Part shown: one piece after another, positions 18,920 to 28,800 of the stretch | Layout: every line of letters begins with the position of its first letter | Position numbering within the stretch: position 1 is the stretch's first letter | Position numbers and translations under genes: made by a program | Notes under the pieces: model-generated | Database searches by the model: none | Seen by the model: only the letters and a program-made list of their open reading frames with translations | Told to the model about the DNA's origin: nothing | Assembly (NCBI GenBank): GCA_947565305.1 | Contig: CANOFO010000001.1 | Coordinates: forward strand, 32,532 to 96,531 | Source: an uncultured Lachnospiraceae bacterium | Lineage (GTDB): Bacteria > Bacillota > Clostridia > Lachnospirales > Lachnospiraceae | Length of the DNA stretch: 64,000 nucleotides | Direction: 5' to 3'

Positions 18920-21900
18920 TTATTTTACCGTAACCTTTATCTTCTTGGTCTTTTTATTAAAGGTCTTAATAGTAATTGTCGTTGTGCCTTTCTTCTTCTT
19001 TGCCTTTACTACGCCCTTGGAATCCACTGTCGCAATTTTCTTGTTGGAAGACGTATAGGTAATTTTACTTGCTGTTCCTTTCGGCAATGTCACTCTTAAC
19101 GTGCCTTTCTTTCCTTTCTTAAGGGTTACCTTATTCTTCTTTATGGCTTTCTTATTGAAAGTAACCTTGGAAATTTTCTTAGGCGCTTTCTTGATAGTGA
19201 TATTGTACTGAGTTACGTTGCCGTTAATGTTGACCGCCTTAACAACAACGCTCCCTGTCTTCTTGGCTTTTACAACTCCCTTGTTGCTTACAGTTGCTTT
19301 ACTGTTATCTGAGATGGCATAGGTGCAGTCCTTACCTTTTACGGAGTAACTCTCTCCTACTCCCAGAGTTACCTTCTTCTTAGAAACAACCTTCAGCTTC
19401 ACAAGGGCTCTCGCAGCATTATTCAAATCCGCTGTTGCTTTGTCTACCTGCTCCTGTGTTGCCGATTTATTTGCCAGAACAGCCTGGGCTGACTTCAACG
19501 CAGTGTCAAAGCTTTTCCAGCTTGCATCTGTATAATCTGCTTGCTTATAATTCTTGACTGCATCAACAGCTTTTGTCAATTCTGTAAAAGATGTCTGTAG
19601 AACATTTCCACCAGAAGATTTCTTCTCCAGAGCAGCAATGGCATCTGTCAGATTCTTAGCTGCTTCGTCTATAGCTTCCTTTTCTGCGTTTTCATTATCC
19701 CGAACCTCAATGGCTGCTGTCAGAGCATCTTCCACTTTCTGCCAGCTAGTTTCTGTATAAATGTCTTTCTCTGCTTTCAATGATTCTGCGTTAGTAATCG
19801 CTGTCTTCAAAGCTGTCTTATCCGGATTGGTCGGGTCTGTTCCTGGTTTTTTCTTTGCTTCGATATTGCCAATTGCTGTATTCAGGTCCGCCAACGCTGT
19901 ATTTACTGCCGCCTGGTCTGCATCTTCATCATCCCTTGCGGCAATAGCTGCTGCCAGGGCTGTGTCTAATGTTGCCCAATCAGCGTCTTCCAGATAATCC
20001 TCTTCGTTCTCTTTGAGCCCTTGTGCCTTGGTGATAGCCGCTATTAAATCCTCCTTATCTATACTTGGTTTAGTCGGATCTTCTTCTTTGTAGGATTCCA
20101 CCCTGGCAATCTCTGTATTCAGATTACCCAATGCCGTATCTACTGCTGCCTGGTCCGCATTCTCATTATTCTTTGTTGCTGTTGCTGCTGTCAGGGCTGT
20201 ATCTAATGCTTCCCAATTTGCTCCCGGGTATTGTGCCTGATTTACTTTCAGCCCCTCAGCTTTGGCAATTGCTGCTTCCAAAGCCGTCTTATCTGCTTTC
20301 TCAACTAGCGATGTGACTGCATTATTCAACGCAGCAGCCGCCTCATCTACTGCAATCTGGTCTGCCGTTTCACTGCTCTGCAGCTCTTTTGCTGCTGTAA
20401 GTGCATCCGCCACCTTTTTCCAGCTTGCCGGCGTATACTTATCTTTTTCTGGCTCTAAAGCATCTGCCGCTGTGATTGCTGCTTCTAATGCTGTTTTATC
20501 TATCTGGATGGTTCCCCCCAAAGCCACAATAGCATCTCTGAGATCTGTGTATGCTTTATCTGCCTGTGATTTTGTGGGATTCTTATCCGCTGCCACAGCC
20601 TTAGCTGCTGTAACTGCTGCTGTAAGCGCAGCAACCTTATCTGCATCCTGCCCTGTCGTATCTAGTTCTTCTGCCTGTGTAATCAGACTATTCAAAGAGG
20701 TAAGGTCTGGCTTTACATATTTGATGCCGAGCAGTCCCCATTCATAAATGTAAGCTGCTGCTGTTGCATTCTGAGCATTCTTTCCATTCGTAATTATGAT
20801 TTTAATCTGGTTAGTTATAATCTTTGCATCAAAGTTATATTCATTGTCTTTCTCTGCCACGTAGGTCCAGCTTTCATCCGTAGGCACCGTCTTCCATTCA
20901 GAGGCATTATCATCATAATACTGGAATTCTACGCTGTCGGGGACTACCACACCACCCCTGTCATCTTTATATCTGATAGTGGAACCAGTCAATTCCAGCT
21001 TATCTGTAAAACTATACTGAATCCAGTCTGTTTCACCTAATGGAGACTCTTGTGCAGCCGTACTTCCATCTCTACAGCCATTCCACCCTGTAGCATCATT
21101 CTTATCCTTAGCTAAGTCTGGAACTCCTCCCCAGCCGCCTATATAGGAGGCAGTCGCCGTTGCATCTTTTGCCAAATAATCTTTTTCATAAACTACAACT
21201 GTGAATTCCTTGGTGGCAGTCCTTTTAGAATCCGAATCTAAATTATCTTTTCCGGTAACGATAGCTGTCAGCTTCACTTTCTGGCGTTCCACACCTTTTG
21301 TGACAACAGCCGTACCTCCATCCATCACAATAGCCTCATTATCAGACTGCCATGTTATGGCATATCCATTCTTGCTGACAGTTGGAAGAGTAAATTCACC
21401 ATCTACTTTCTCTGGCGTCTGTAGTAAATTGACATCAAAATCCAGAATATCCTGCTCACTCATTGTATTGATGGCATAGTCTGTTTCTTTCACGATGCCG
21501 CTTTCTGTAACTTTCAGGTGAAGCTGGGCTTGACCTTCCGCTAATGCCTTGACCGATACGTTCTTCGCATTTGCAGCTCCCTGTATCTCAATCAAGCTTT
21601 CTGAACCGGTAGCTACAGACCATTCATAGGAAGCGGCATTTTCCAATGTCTTGGGTGAAACGCTTCCCACATATTCCACTGTCTGCCCTACGGCAAGCTC
21701 TGTTGCTCCTGAAACTCTGGCTTCTGTAATATTCTCTTTCAGTTTGTCGGCAAAAACTTCCCACTCGCTGATTCCGACGCCCGATGGATCAGCACCAACT
21801 CTATTAATCAGCATACGCAATTCTGTGGTAGTAACCGGAGCAGAAAAATTCACGATATTCCAGACATTATTTTCCCCATTGATACCTTGATCCTCACCAC

Positions 21901-22375
21901 CATGCTCTACGCCTACTGTCGAGATTGGTTTCCACTCCTCACCGTCCTTATATTGCACTCTTGCTGCAGAAGGCCATGGTACGCCTGCTGTTTCTACATT
22001 ACCATCAGCCCACCACATCACACGCATGGAAGACATTGTCTGTGGCTCAGCCCAGATAAGCTTAACTTCCATAGGATATTCGCTACTTGCATTATAACTA
22101 TTCCAACTGGAAAAACCATCTCTAGTAGCTAGCGCACCATCATTAATCTTCACGCTCATCGCACTTCCTTGTTGCTCCTCATTCCACCATGAATTATAAC
22201 CAGCTGCCCAAGCCGTAGCACTCCGCGCAAGATTTTCCACAGGTGCATCCCCTGCCGAAACAATCCGTTCCATGGATGCCGGCGTTACGCCATCCTCCGC
22301 TTTCGCCGATGCCGCTGGCAGCATGGTAAATACCATTGCCATGCTCAGCACCATGGCTAAAATCCTTTTTTTCAT
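18920..22375 (-). CDS. Secreted non-catalytic F5/8C-FIVAR-Ig protein
   Basis: An 1151-residue exported protein. Order: signal peptide ending near SAKAED; F5/8 type C domain (about 40-215); Ig-like and atrophied Big_2-type domains (225-395); second F5/8 type C domain (400-540); six FIVAR repeats (555-985); two lysine-rich Big_2-type domains to the end. No glycosidase, lyase or esterase domain is seen. The signal peptide, first F5/8C domain and the last 85 residues are near copies of those of the neighbouring GH127 enzyme (for example KVTLKKGKKGT and TTTITIKTFNKKTKKIKVTVK-like ends). It looks like that enzyme without its catalytic core. Probable role: surface binding of arabinoglycans or adhesion. 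An AGGAGG precedes the ATG. Confidence 0.85.
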   Translation of the reverse strand: MKKRILAMVLSMAMVFTMLPAASAKAEDGVTPASMERIVSAGDAPVENLARSATAWAAGYNSWWNEEQQGSAMSVKINDGALATRDGFSSWNSYNASSEYPMEVKLIWAEPQTMSSMRVMWWADGNVETAGVPWPSAARVQYKDGEEWKPISTVGVEHGGEDQGINGENNVWNIVNFSAPVTTTELRMLINRVGADPSGVGISEWEVFADKLKENITEARVSGATELAVGQTVEYVGSVSPKTLENAASYEWSVATGSESLIEIQGAANAKNVSVKALAEGQAQLHLKVTESGIVKETDYAINTMSEQDILDFDVNLLQTPEKVDGEFTLPTVSKNGYAITWQSDNEAIVMDGGTAVVTKGVERQKVKLTAIVTGKDNLDSDSKRTATKEFTVVVYEKDYLAKDATATASYIGGWGGVPDLAKDKNDATGWNGCRDGSTAAQESPLGETDWIQYSFTDKLELTGSTIRYKDDRGGVVVPDSVEFQYYDDNASEWKTVPTDESWTYVAEKDNEYNFDAKIITNQIKIIITNGKNAQNATAAAYIYEWGLLGIKYVKPDLTSLNSLITQAEELDTTGQDADKVAALTAAVTAAKAVAADKNPTKSQADKAYTDLRDAIVALGGTIQIDKTALEAAITAADALEPEKDKYTPASWKKVADALTAAKELQSSETADQIAVDEAAAALNNAVTSLVEKADKTALEAAIAKAEGLKVNQAQYPGANWEALDTALTAATATKNNENADQAAVDTALGNLNTEIARVESYKEEDPTKPSIDKEDLIAAITKAQGLKENEEDYLEDADWATLDTALAAAIAARDDEDADQAAVNTALADLNTAIGNIEAKKKPGTDPTNPDKTALKTAITNAESLKAEKDIYTETSWQKVEDALTAAIEVRDNENAEKEAIDEAAKNLTDAIAALEKKSSGGNVLQTSFTELTKAVDAVKNYKQADYTDASWKSFDTALKSAQAVLANKSATQEQVDKATADLNNAARALVKLKVVSKKKVTLGVGESYSVKGKDCTYAISDNSKATVSNKGVVKAKKTGSVVVKAVNINGNVTQYNITIKKAPKKISKVTFNKKAIKKNKVTLKKGKKGTLRVTLPKGTASKITYTSSNKKIATVDSKGVVKAKKKKGTTTITIKTFNKKTKKIKVTVK

Positions 22376-22413
22376 ACTTTTTCCTCCTTTTATGCCGATT
22401 GTAATAATAATTT

Positions 22414-22442
22414 ATTTTATCAAGGATTTTTTACATTCAATA
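22414..22442 (-). promoter_or_regulatory. Promoter of the non-catalytic FIVAR gene
   Basis: TAAAAT (22414-22419) has weak -35 candidates: TATTGA at 17-base spacing (22437-22442) or TTGAAT at 15. The distance from the -10 to the tandem operator is the same as at the GH127 promoter. Confidence 0.5.
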
Positions 22443-22450
22443 TGGTATTA

Positions 22451-22478
22451 TTTTAAGATTGTAGCAGATATTTAAGAT
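22451..22478 (-). promoter_or_regulatory. Tandem TTTAAGAT operator upstream of the FIVAR gene
   Basis: Two identical TTTAAGAT half-sites on the plus strand (22452-22459 and 22471-22478), 19 bases apart, in a 28-base block that differs at three positions from the element at 18800-18827. In each promoter both half-sites carry the same variant base (G or A) at position 7. Confidence 0.6.
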
Positions 22479-22524
22479 TTTGTATCACTGCTCCAAAAAA
22501 TGTATCATAGCTATTGGTATTTAT

Positions 22525-22575
22525 AAAAAGAGTGCAATTCCCTTGAAAAATTCCACAGGATTTGCACTCTTTTTT
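22525..22575. terminator. Bidirectional terminator-like hairpin
   Basis: A 13-bp stem with AAAAA and TTTTTT at its outer ends (22525-22537 and 22562-22575) stands between the membrane protein gene at 22850 and the promoter of the FIVAR gene. It most likely ends transcription coming from 22850. The rest of the 474-base gap (22576-22849) holds nothing I can identify. Confidence 0.65.
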
Positions 22576-22849
22576 ATACTATAACCTTCATGCATGGTAA
22601 CTATCCAGAACCCCATGCCACTGACATGCCAGCAAAGCTGTCATTCGCCTTTTGGTATCGGCACGCAACGCTTCGCGTCCCCTGAGTTCTGTCAGGTTGA
22701 CTTTTCAGCCATACTATCACCATCTTTTTATATCTTTCTAATTGACTGTCGTGTTATAACTATAATAAAATATATAATACATGTAAAGATTAATCTATTT
22801 TTATCACGTAAGTGGCAAGCTACGAATACATAGCTGACTAAACCTAACC

Positions 22850-23785
22850 TCATTTCTTCCTCTTCTCCAGCCAGTAGCCTTTCCATTTCAGCAACGTATC
22901 TTGATAGGCAACTGACTTCATACGAGGAAAAGCACGCATAAGACGTTTCATGCCAAAGCTGACATTCTCCTTCAATAGCCTGTTATATTCCTGCTGCAGC
23001 TTCGCCCGCTCCAATTTCTTTTCCTGCCGGATATTTTTCCACTCCGCTGCCCTGGTATCCACATTCTCTTTCAACTCTGCTGCCTTAATGTCAATGTTTT
23101 CCTTAAACTCCCCCCCTTTTTCCATAGCAGCACTGACTCCTCCATAAATATTCTCTTTAAGCACCCCGCCCTTTTCCACAGCAACACTGACTCCCTCATA
23201 AATATTTTCACCAATTTCATCGGAGATTACCTTAATCTTCCCGGCAATTTCATCCAGGAGCCTAAGCCTTTCATTGAACTTGAGGATACTTGCCACAGTA
23301 ATGGACAAATCTACGGCAAACACTATACATAAAACAGAAAGTATGATGGTTCCCGGCAGCTTTGGCAAAAGACGGATTCCCTTATAGATAATGGGATGGA
23401 GCACTTTCAATACCAACGTACAGCCTAATCCCCACAAGACAGAAAATAAAGGGCATACATATCCACAGATATTGAACTTCCTTTCGGAATAGTCCCACCA
23501 TTTGTTATGAAACAGTTTTTCCAATAAAAATCCTGTTATAAATTCAATTGCAGATGTGAGGACAAAAGAACCTAAAAACAGCAGCAAGAAACTATGCTGC
23601 AGAGGAGTTAACACTACGACAACCAAGAGGACACCACAGCCATAAATCGGACAGACCGGTCCGTTGAGAAATCCTCTGTTAACAAACGCCCTGGAATAAA
23701 CAGCTGCAAATGCCACTTCCAGGCACCATCCCAAAAATGCATAAACTAAAAATATCCAGACTACCTCATAAATTGACACTGGCAT
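22850..23785 (-). CDS. Putative ABC-transporter type IV (PF06541-like) membrane protein with amphipathic tail
   Basis: A 311-residue protein with about five membrane helices in residues 1-180 (start VYAFLGWCLEVAFAAVYSR, then GFLNGPVCPIYGCG, FLLEKLFHNKWWDYSERK and CGYVCPLFSVLWGLGC), matching the family usually annotated as putative ABC-transporter type IV, function unknown. Residues about 195-265 are a tandem amphipathic repeat: ENIYEGVSVAVEKGGVLK, then ENIYGGVSAAMEKGGEFK, then two shorter ENID/ENVD units. Such apolipoprotein-like tails are not part of the core family. AAGGAGG precedes the ATG. It is a single gene, with a terminator on each side. Confidence 0.75.
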   Translation of the reverse strand: MPVSIYEVVWIFLVYAFLGWCLEVAFAAVYSRAFVNRGFLNGPVCPIYGCGVLLVVVVLTPLQHSFLLLFLGSFVLTSAIEFITGFLLEKLFHNKWWDYSERKFNICGYVCPLFSVLWGLGCTLVLKVLHPIIYKGIRLLPKLPGTIILSVLCIVFAVDLSITVASILKFNERLRLLDEIAGKIKVISDEIGENIYEGVSVAVEKGGVLKENIYGGVSAAMEKGGEFKENIDIKAAELKENVDTRAAEWKNIRQEKKLERAKLQQEYNRLLKENVSFGMKRLMRAFPRMKSVAYQDTLLKWKGYWLEKRKK

Positions 23786-23810
23786 AGGAATCCTCCTTAA
23801 AAGAGTATAG

Positions 23811-23841
23811 AAAAGCCCCCGATATGCGGTCGGAGGCTTTT
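23811..23841 (-). terminator. Terminator after the jacalin/ART-like gene
   Basis: AAAAGCC and GGCTTTT arms with a CCGA/TCGG inner stem; the minus strand ends in CTTTTC. It lies 100 bases past the stop codon at 23941. Confidence 0.65.
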
Positions 23842-23940
23842 GATTGTCATTTCACACGAAAACTATTCTATCGCTTTTCCTGTTTTAAGATAAATGCGAA
23901 CAAAAACGATATGAACCGACAGACCTCACAAAACTAAAAG

Positions 23941-25659
23941 TTACAGTTCCCCCATATCATTTTCTTTAAGCTTCTCATACTCCTTGTTGACCGGGCGCTT
24001 ACGGGTCTGCGACCAGGTCTTGGTCTTAAAATCATACTGTTCCCAATGATTATTATTAAACTGGAACAGCTTAATAATTTCCGTTCCGCCCAGAATCTGG
24101 AACTGGTCTTCACCTCCCACTTCATATTGTCCTTTCAGCCCCAGAAGCGGTGAGTCGGGAATAATCTTATATGCATATACATTTGTTCCTGGTTTAGCAA
24201 ATGCTTCCGCTGTCTTGTAATCCACGGCATGGGATACAAACTGGCTGGGCGGCTCAGCCGAAGTTTTAATAGAAAGTGTCCGCAAGATAGTGGAATATTC
24301 ATACTGTTCCGTATTCTGTTTATCCTTGTCAATCACAGGTTCATATTTAACCCCCCTCTTCTGGGCCTTGGAAAGTAATTTGCGGTTTTCCATTATGTAC
24401 TTCTGTTCGCCAGCTATCGTTGCACCTCTGAAAACATACTGCGGCGTATTGACAAATTTCTTGGTAACATTACTCTCAATAATATCACCGGTCCTAATCT
24501 TCAGCTGCTTATCACATTGGCTGCCTGACTCTGTAACAGTCAGGGTTTTCTCCAACATGCTTCTCATGGCATCTTCCTCAAAACACCCTCCTTTGACGGC
24601 TTCTGTCAAAGAACCTCCCTGTAAGCCCTCTATGGATGTTGTGCTTGCCAGACTGGCGCTGCCTTCCAGCAGATTCCTGCCTGCTTTCGATGAACTGACC
24701 TCCAGCTCGTCCGCATCTGTCTCCGGCGTCTCGCCCTGCAGCGCATACATTCCTACGGCAATGCTGCGCATATAGCCAGAATAATCGCCGCTCAGCGCAA
24801 AAATCTGTTCCCCAGCCTTTGCTGTATAGGAAAAGTCTTTCATATCTCTACAGCCATCCATTGTTCCACCGGTCAGAGAATGTCCTTTATTTGTGCGGAT
24901 TTCAATTGTACACAAAGTATCCGCTCCCTGATACTGGTAATTGCCAGTTTTGCCGCTGATGGAAGTAATATATTCATCATCTTGCAGTTGGAGTGTATGC
25001 CTCGTTCCTCCCATTCCTCCGTGATAATGAGCCTCCTTATTGCCATCATAGACAAGCTGTATGCCATCGACTACCCAGCCAGCGTTCAGCCTTACCTCCG
25101 TTACCCGCAGCATGTTCTGGACGTATAAAGTATCATCAAAACGAAGCAATTTCTGGAGACGGTAATACGCTGTGCTGAATCCCAGCAGATACCTGTCATA
25201 TTTACCAGCAAACGAATGGTAATAAGTCCCTTCCTCCGCTTGAAAATAGTGGCTTTTTATGTTCCTGCATTTATCTTTGTTTCCTGCCGAAAATTTCCTG
25301 CCTAAATTCGTCTGGAACGTAATCTGAGCTACCACCTCCAGCGGATAATCCTCCCACATGCCCATTACCCAATCAACACGAGTAATATACTCCCCTTCCT
25401 TAAAATTGAATTCGCTGAGGGTTCCGCCTGCTCCCCCATACCACGGTGTGCATTCATTCGTATTATACACAAACTGGATTGCATCTACCACTGCGCCTGA
25501 CATAATCCGGATGCCTGTAAACTTCCGATTGTATCCAAAATTCCTATTATCAAACGTTTCATAAGATTCTTCCTCATTATTTTCGGCAGATAAGAAAAGA
25601 ATCTCCCTTTTACTGCCAAAATCTTCCTCTGCTACGCTTCTGCATTCATACAGTTCCAT
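23941..25659 (-). CDS. Tandem jacalin-lectin protein with ADP-ribosyltransferase-like C-terminus
   Basis: A 572-residue protein with no signal peptide or membrane helix. Residues about 45-165 and 185-310 are two jacalin-like beta-prism lectin domains (WYGGAGGTLSEF, HYHGGMGGTRHTLQL, each followed by an EYIT strand). After a low-complexity linker, residues about 405-545 resemble the cholera-toxin/pierisin ART fold: R411 in YVFRGA, S476 in QFVSHAVDYKTAEAFA, the strand NVYAYKIIPDSPLLGL, and E517-D518-Q519 followed by ILGG, which corresponds to the toxin E-x-E followed by ALGG. The second Glu is Gln here. AAGGAGG precedes the ATG. It appears monocistronic. The ART assignment is by eye and needs a profile search; the jacalin call is firmer. 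Confidence 0.65.
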   Translation of the reverse strand: MELYECRSVAEEDFGSKREILFLSAENNEEESYETFDNRNFGYNRKFTGIRIMSGAVVDAIQFVYNTNECTPWYGGAGGTLSEFNFKEGEYITRVDWVMGMWEDYPLEVVAQITFQTNLGRKFSAGNKDKCRNIKSHYFQAEEGTYYHSFAGKYDRYLLGFSTAYYRLQKLLRFDDTLYVQNMLRVTEVRLNAGWVVDGIQLVYDGNKEAHYHGGMGGTRHTLQLQDDEYITSISGKTGNYQYQGADTLCTIEIRTNKGHSLTGGTMDGCRDMKDFSYTAKAGEQIFALSGDYSGYMRSIAVGMYALQGETPETDADELEVSSSKAGRNLLEGSASLASTTSIEGLQGGSLTEAVKGGCFEEDAMRSMLEKTLTVTESGSQCDKQLKIRTGDIIESNVTKKFVNTPQYVFRGATIAGEQKYIMENRKLLSKAQKRGVKYEPVIDKDKQNTEQYEYSTILRTLSIKTSAEPPSQFVSHAVDYKTAEAFAKPGTNVYAYKIIPDSPLLGLKGQYEVGGEDQFQILGGTEIIKLFQFNNNHWEQYDFKTKTWSQTRKRPVNKEYEKLKENDMGEL

Positions 25660-25754
25660 CTCTTGTACCTCCTTAAATTATTTATATCTTCTTAAGTATA
25701 TTCCTTGTTGTTATAATTGTCAAAAGATTAGTCCCTTTACTTAAATCAGTACAC

Positions 25755-25786
25755 AAAAACCCCCGCCGGGATCGGGCGGGGGCCTT
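25755..25786 (-). terminator. Strong terminator after the GH146-type gene
   Basis: A very G+C-rich hairpin (CCCCCGCC with GGCGGGGG) followed on the minus strand by TTTTTGTG, about 36 bases past the stop codon at 25822. Confidence 0.9.
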
Positions 25787-25821
25787 TGCATGTTTATAAA
25801 GAAGGGATATACAAATAAAAC

Positions 25822-28800
25822 CTATCTGACTTTTACGGACACCGTCTTGCTGTAGCCGGTGTAAATCTTCTTCTTTCCAGAAGTCTTATACGCTCTTACC
25901 TTGAAGTAATAAGTGCCTTTCTTCATGTTCTTGAAAGCCTTTTTCGTAGTCTTTGCTTTTTTAATTGTGGCAACTTTCTTAAATTTACCTTTCTTCTTCG
26001 TAGAGCGGAAAATCTCATAGCCATTGGCTTTTGTTACCTTACCATAAGTTATGGTAACATTGCGCTTATTCGCTTTCGCCTTAACCTTTGCCGGCGCTTT
26101 CAGCTTGTATGCGCTTACCGTCTGGCTGTAGGAACTGCTGACAGTTCCCTTAGTAGCAACAATCTTATAGTAAGCCGTCTTCCCTGCTGTTGACTTCTTG
26201 TCAACATAGGATGTCTTAGCCACTGTGGCAATCTTCTTGAAACCAGCAGACTTCTTGTAGGAACGGTATATGTCATACTTCTCGGCGTTGGCTGCTTTCT
26301 TCCATGTTACCTTAATATTTGCTGTACCAGTCCATACTGCCTTGACAGAGGTGGGAGTTGCCGGCTTTGTAATGTTATTTTCATTACCATTGCCACCATT
26401 ACTCAGTTCTTTCAGATTCTTGACAGCTTCGTTCAATGCTGCTGTCGCTGCTTCCACTTCATCTTTGGTTGCAAATTTATTATCATATACTTTTTTTGCT
26501 TTGTCAAGTGCCGTTTGTAAATTTTTCCAACTATCTTCTGTGTATTTGCTCTTATCCTTGGCAGAAGCTGCATCTATGCCGGTCTTCAATGATGCTATCT
26601 CTTCTTCTGATGGAGGATTCACAAGCTGCAGGCCATCGACTGCCTTATCTGCTGCCATCATTGCCGCGCCTATATCAGCCTTTGTCGCAGATTCATTAGC
26701 ATACACTTCCTGTACTTTTGTAAGCGCTTCCTGCAGCTTACTCCAGCTGTCCGGGGTAAATCTGCTCTCATTAGCTGCTGCCGCAATAGTTTGAATGCTA
26801 TCCAGCGCAGTTTTCAGTTCCGTTTTATCTTCTGCTGCTGGCAGGTCATTGATTACCTTCCAGCGGTAAATACCGTTTGCCGCCCCCTTTTCGTGGACAG
26901 TCATTACCAGCTTGACAGCTACTGTGGTAATCTCATCAAAATAAATCGTGTTGTACTGGTCTATGGCAACAATGTCTTCAAAATTAGAAGTCATATTTGC
27001 TTCTTTCCAGGTCCCATCTTCAGCAATATACATAATCTTCAGACTCGCCGGTACCCTGGTTCCGCCTCCATCATCATACCAGAAGATATCAAAACGGTTC
27101 ATTGTAACCTCTGAATCCCACATATACTGTACATAATGTTCACTGCCAGCTTCCTGTGACCAGTTGCCCCAACCTTTACCTGAACCGTCATCTGATTTTG
27201 TGGGTTCCCAATCGTTCTTAATGCCATTTACATTTTCCCAGCCTGCCGTAAAATCAGTAGTCACAGATGCCGCAAACTCCATATTCTGTGCGTATACTTT
27301 AGGCGGATTTGCCGAGCAGAAACTTCCCACGATGGCAACATCGCCAGTTACATTCTGTACGGTATAAGTATTGTCTGCACCAATTTGTACTTTCTGCCCA
27401 TTAACAACTAACATCTGCACGGCATAACCTTCTTCGGGTTCTGCAGTAATCACAAGGTCGCTTCCTTCTTTGACTACCTCATCTACGGAAAAGCTTCCTT
27501 TGTCCGGCGTATAGTTGTCAACTGTAACGTCATAGTAATTGCCGTCATCCGATATCGTAAATACCTTAAAGTATGCATGGTATGCCGAAGTTGCATATTC
27601 AGGTGCAAACATCGGCGCAAAATTGTATCCGTTCGCTGTGAGCGTTGGGAATCCATTTGCCGTATTCGTACCCGTCTTAATGGAATCTGACAGGTTTGCG
27701 GATAACTTCAAGGTAATCCAGTCTTTGCTGCTATCCTTTGCAGCCATAACAAAAGGACCATACATCACGCTTGCCACGGTTGAAGTGCCAATCTTATCCG
27801 GTGTCTTGTCAAGGTGAAGTGTCCACGGCATTTCAATATCAACCACATCACCTGCCTGAACATCTTTCAATGTCACATAGGTGCTGATTTGCGCATCGAC
27901 ATTAACCTTAACGCCATTTTTCTTAACATTAAATCCATCGGTTGCCCAATAAGGAACACGCAGCTTCATGTCAAACTTCTGTGCGGCCTTGCCCTCAATA
28001 GCAGAAACGGTCAGTTTTGTCGTCTCTGAGGGGAAAGTTGTCTCCTGAACAACTTTCACGCCCTTTTCCTCCCAGGTAAGGGTTGTGGGCATATACAAAC
28101 CTACATACAAAGTATCTGCTGTCTTAGCGTATGCTGCCTCCTGGTATTTTACATGATTCTCCATTCCTGTACCATGACAGCATGTGAATGCATTATAATC
28201 ATCGCCATAGCTTCTTGTGCCGCCTGGTCCAATCGGAAGCATATAAGTCGTTCCGTTATGCATACTGGAGGTAACATTCGGCGTCTGGGATGCGAGAATC
28301 TGGTTGTAGAGCGTTCTCTCATAGTAATCCATATATTCTGCATTGTCCGGGTTATAGTTGTTGAGCATCCTGGTAAGCTTAAGCATATTGTATGCCGCAC
28401 AAGTCTCGCAGTTTTCATTGCCGGAAATATTGTTTGCCTGCTGGTAGGGGTCTGTGAATTTCTCGCCCGTGCCCACGCCTCCGGTGGAGTATGCATAGCG
28501 GGAAACTACCATCTGCCAGAAATTCTCTGCCACATCAAAATAATACATTTCCGGGCTTCCCTTTGCCACAGTTGCCTCGTAGATTTCCATAGCGCCGATA
28601 ATCTGTGGGATATGCTGGTTGGCATGGCGTCCCTGGATACCGATTAGTTTATCTGTCTCATTTCCGTTTTCATCGACAAATTTTCCATCTTCGTTAGCCG
28701 CCATGGCATCGAAAAATGTCTTATTGTCAAAGAGTTTTGCACCCTGTAAATAAATCTCTGCATCCTCATCGTTATCTGCCTTGGCATAGATATAAAGCTG

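Noticed and set aside
22576-22849. Possible mobile-element remnant in the gap before the membrane protein gene
   Set aside because: No terminal repeats, no transposase-like frame and no duplicated target could be found by eye.
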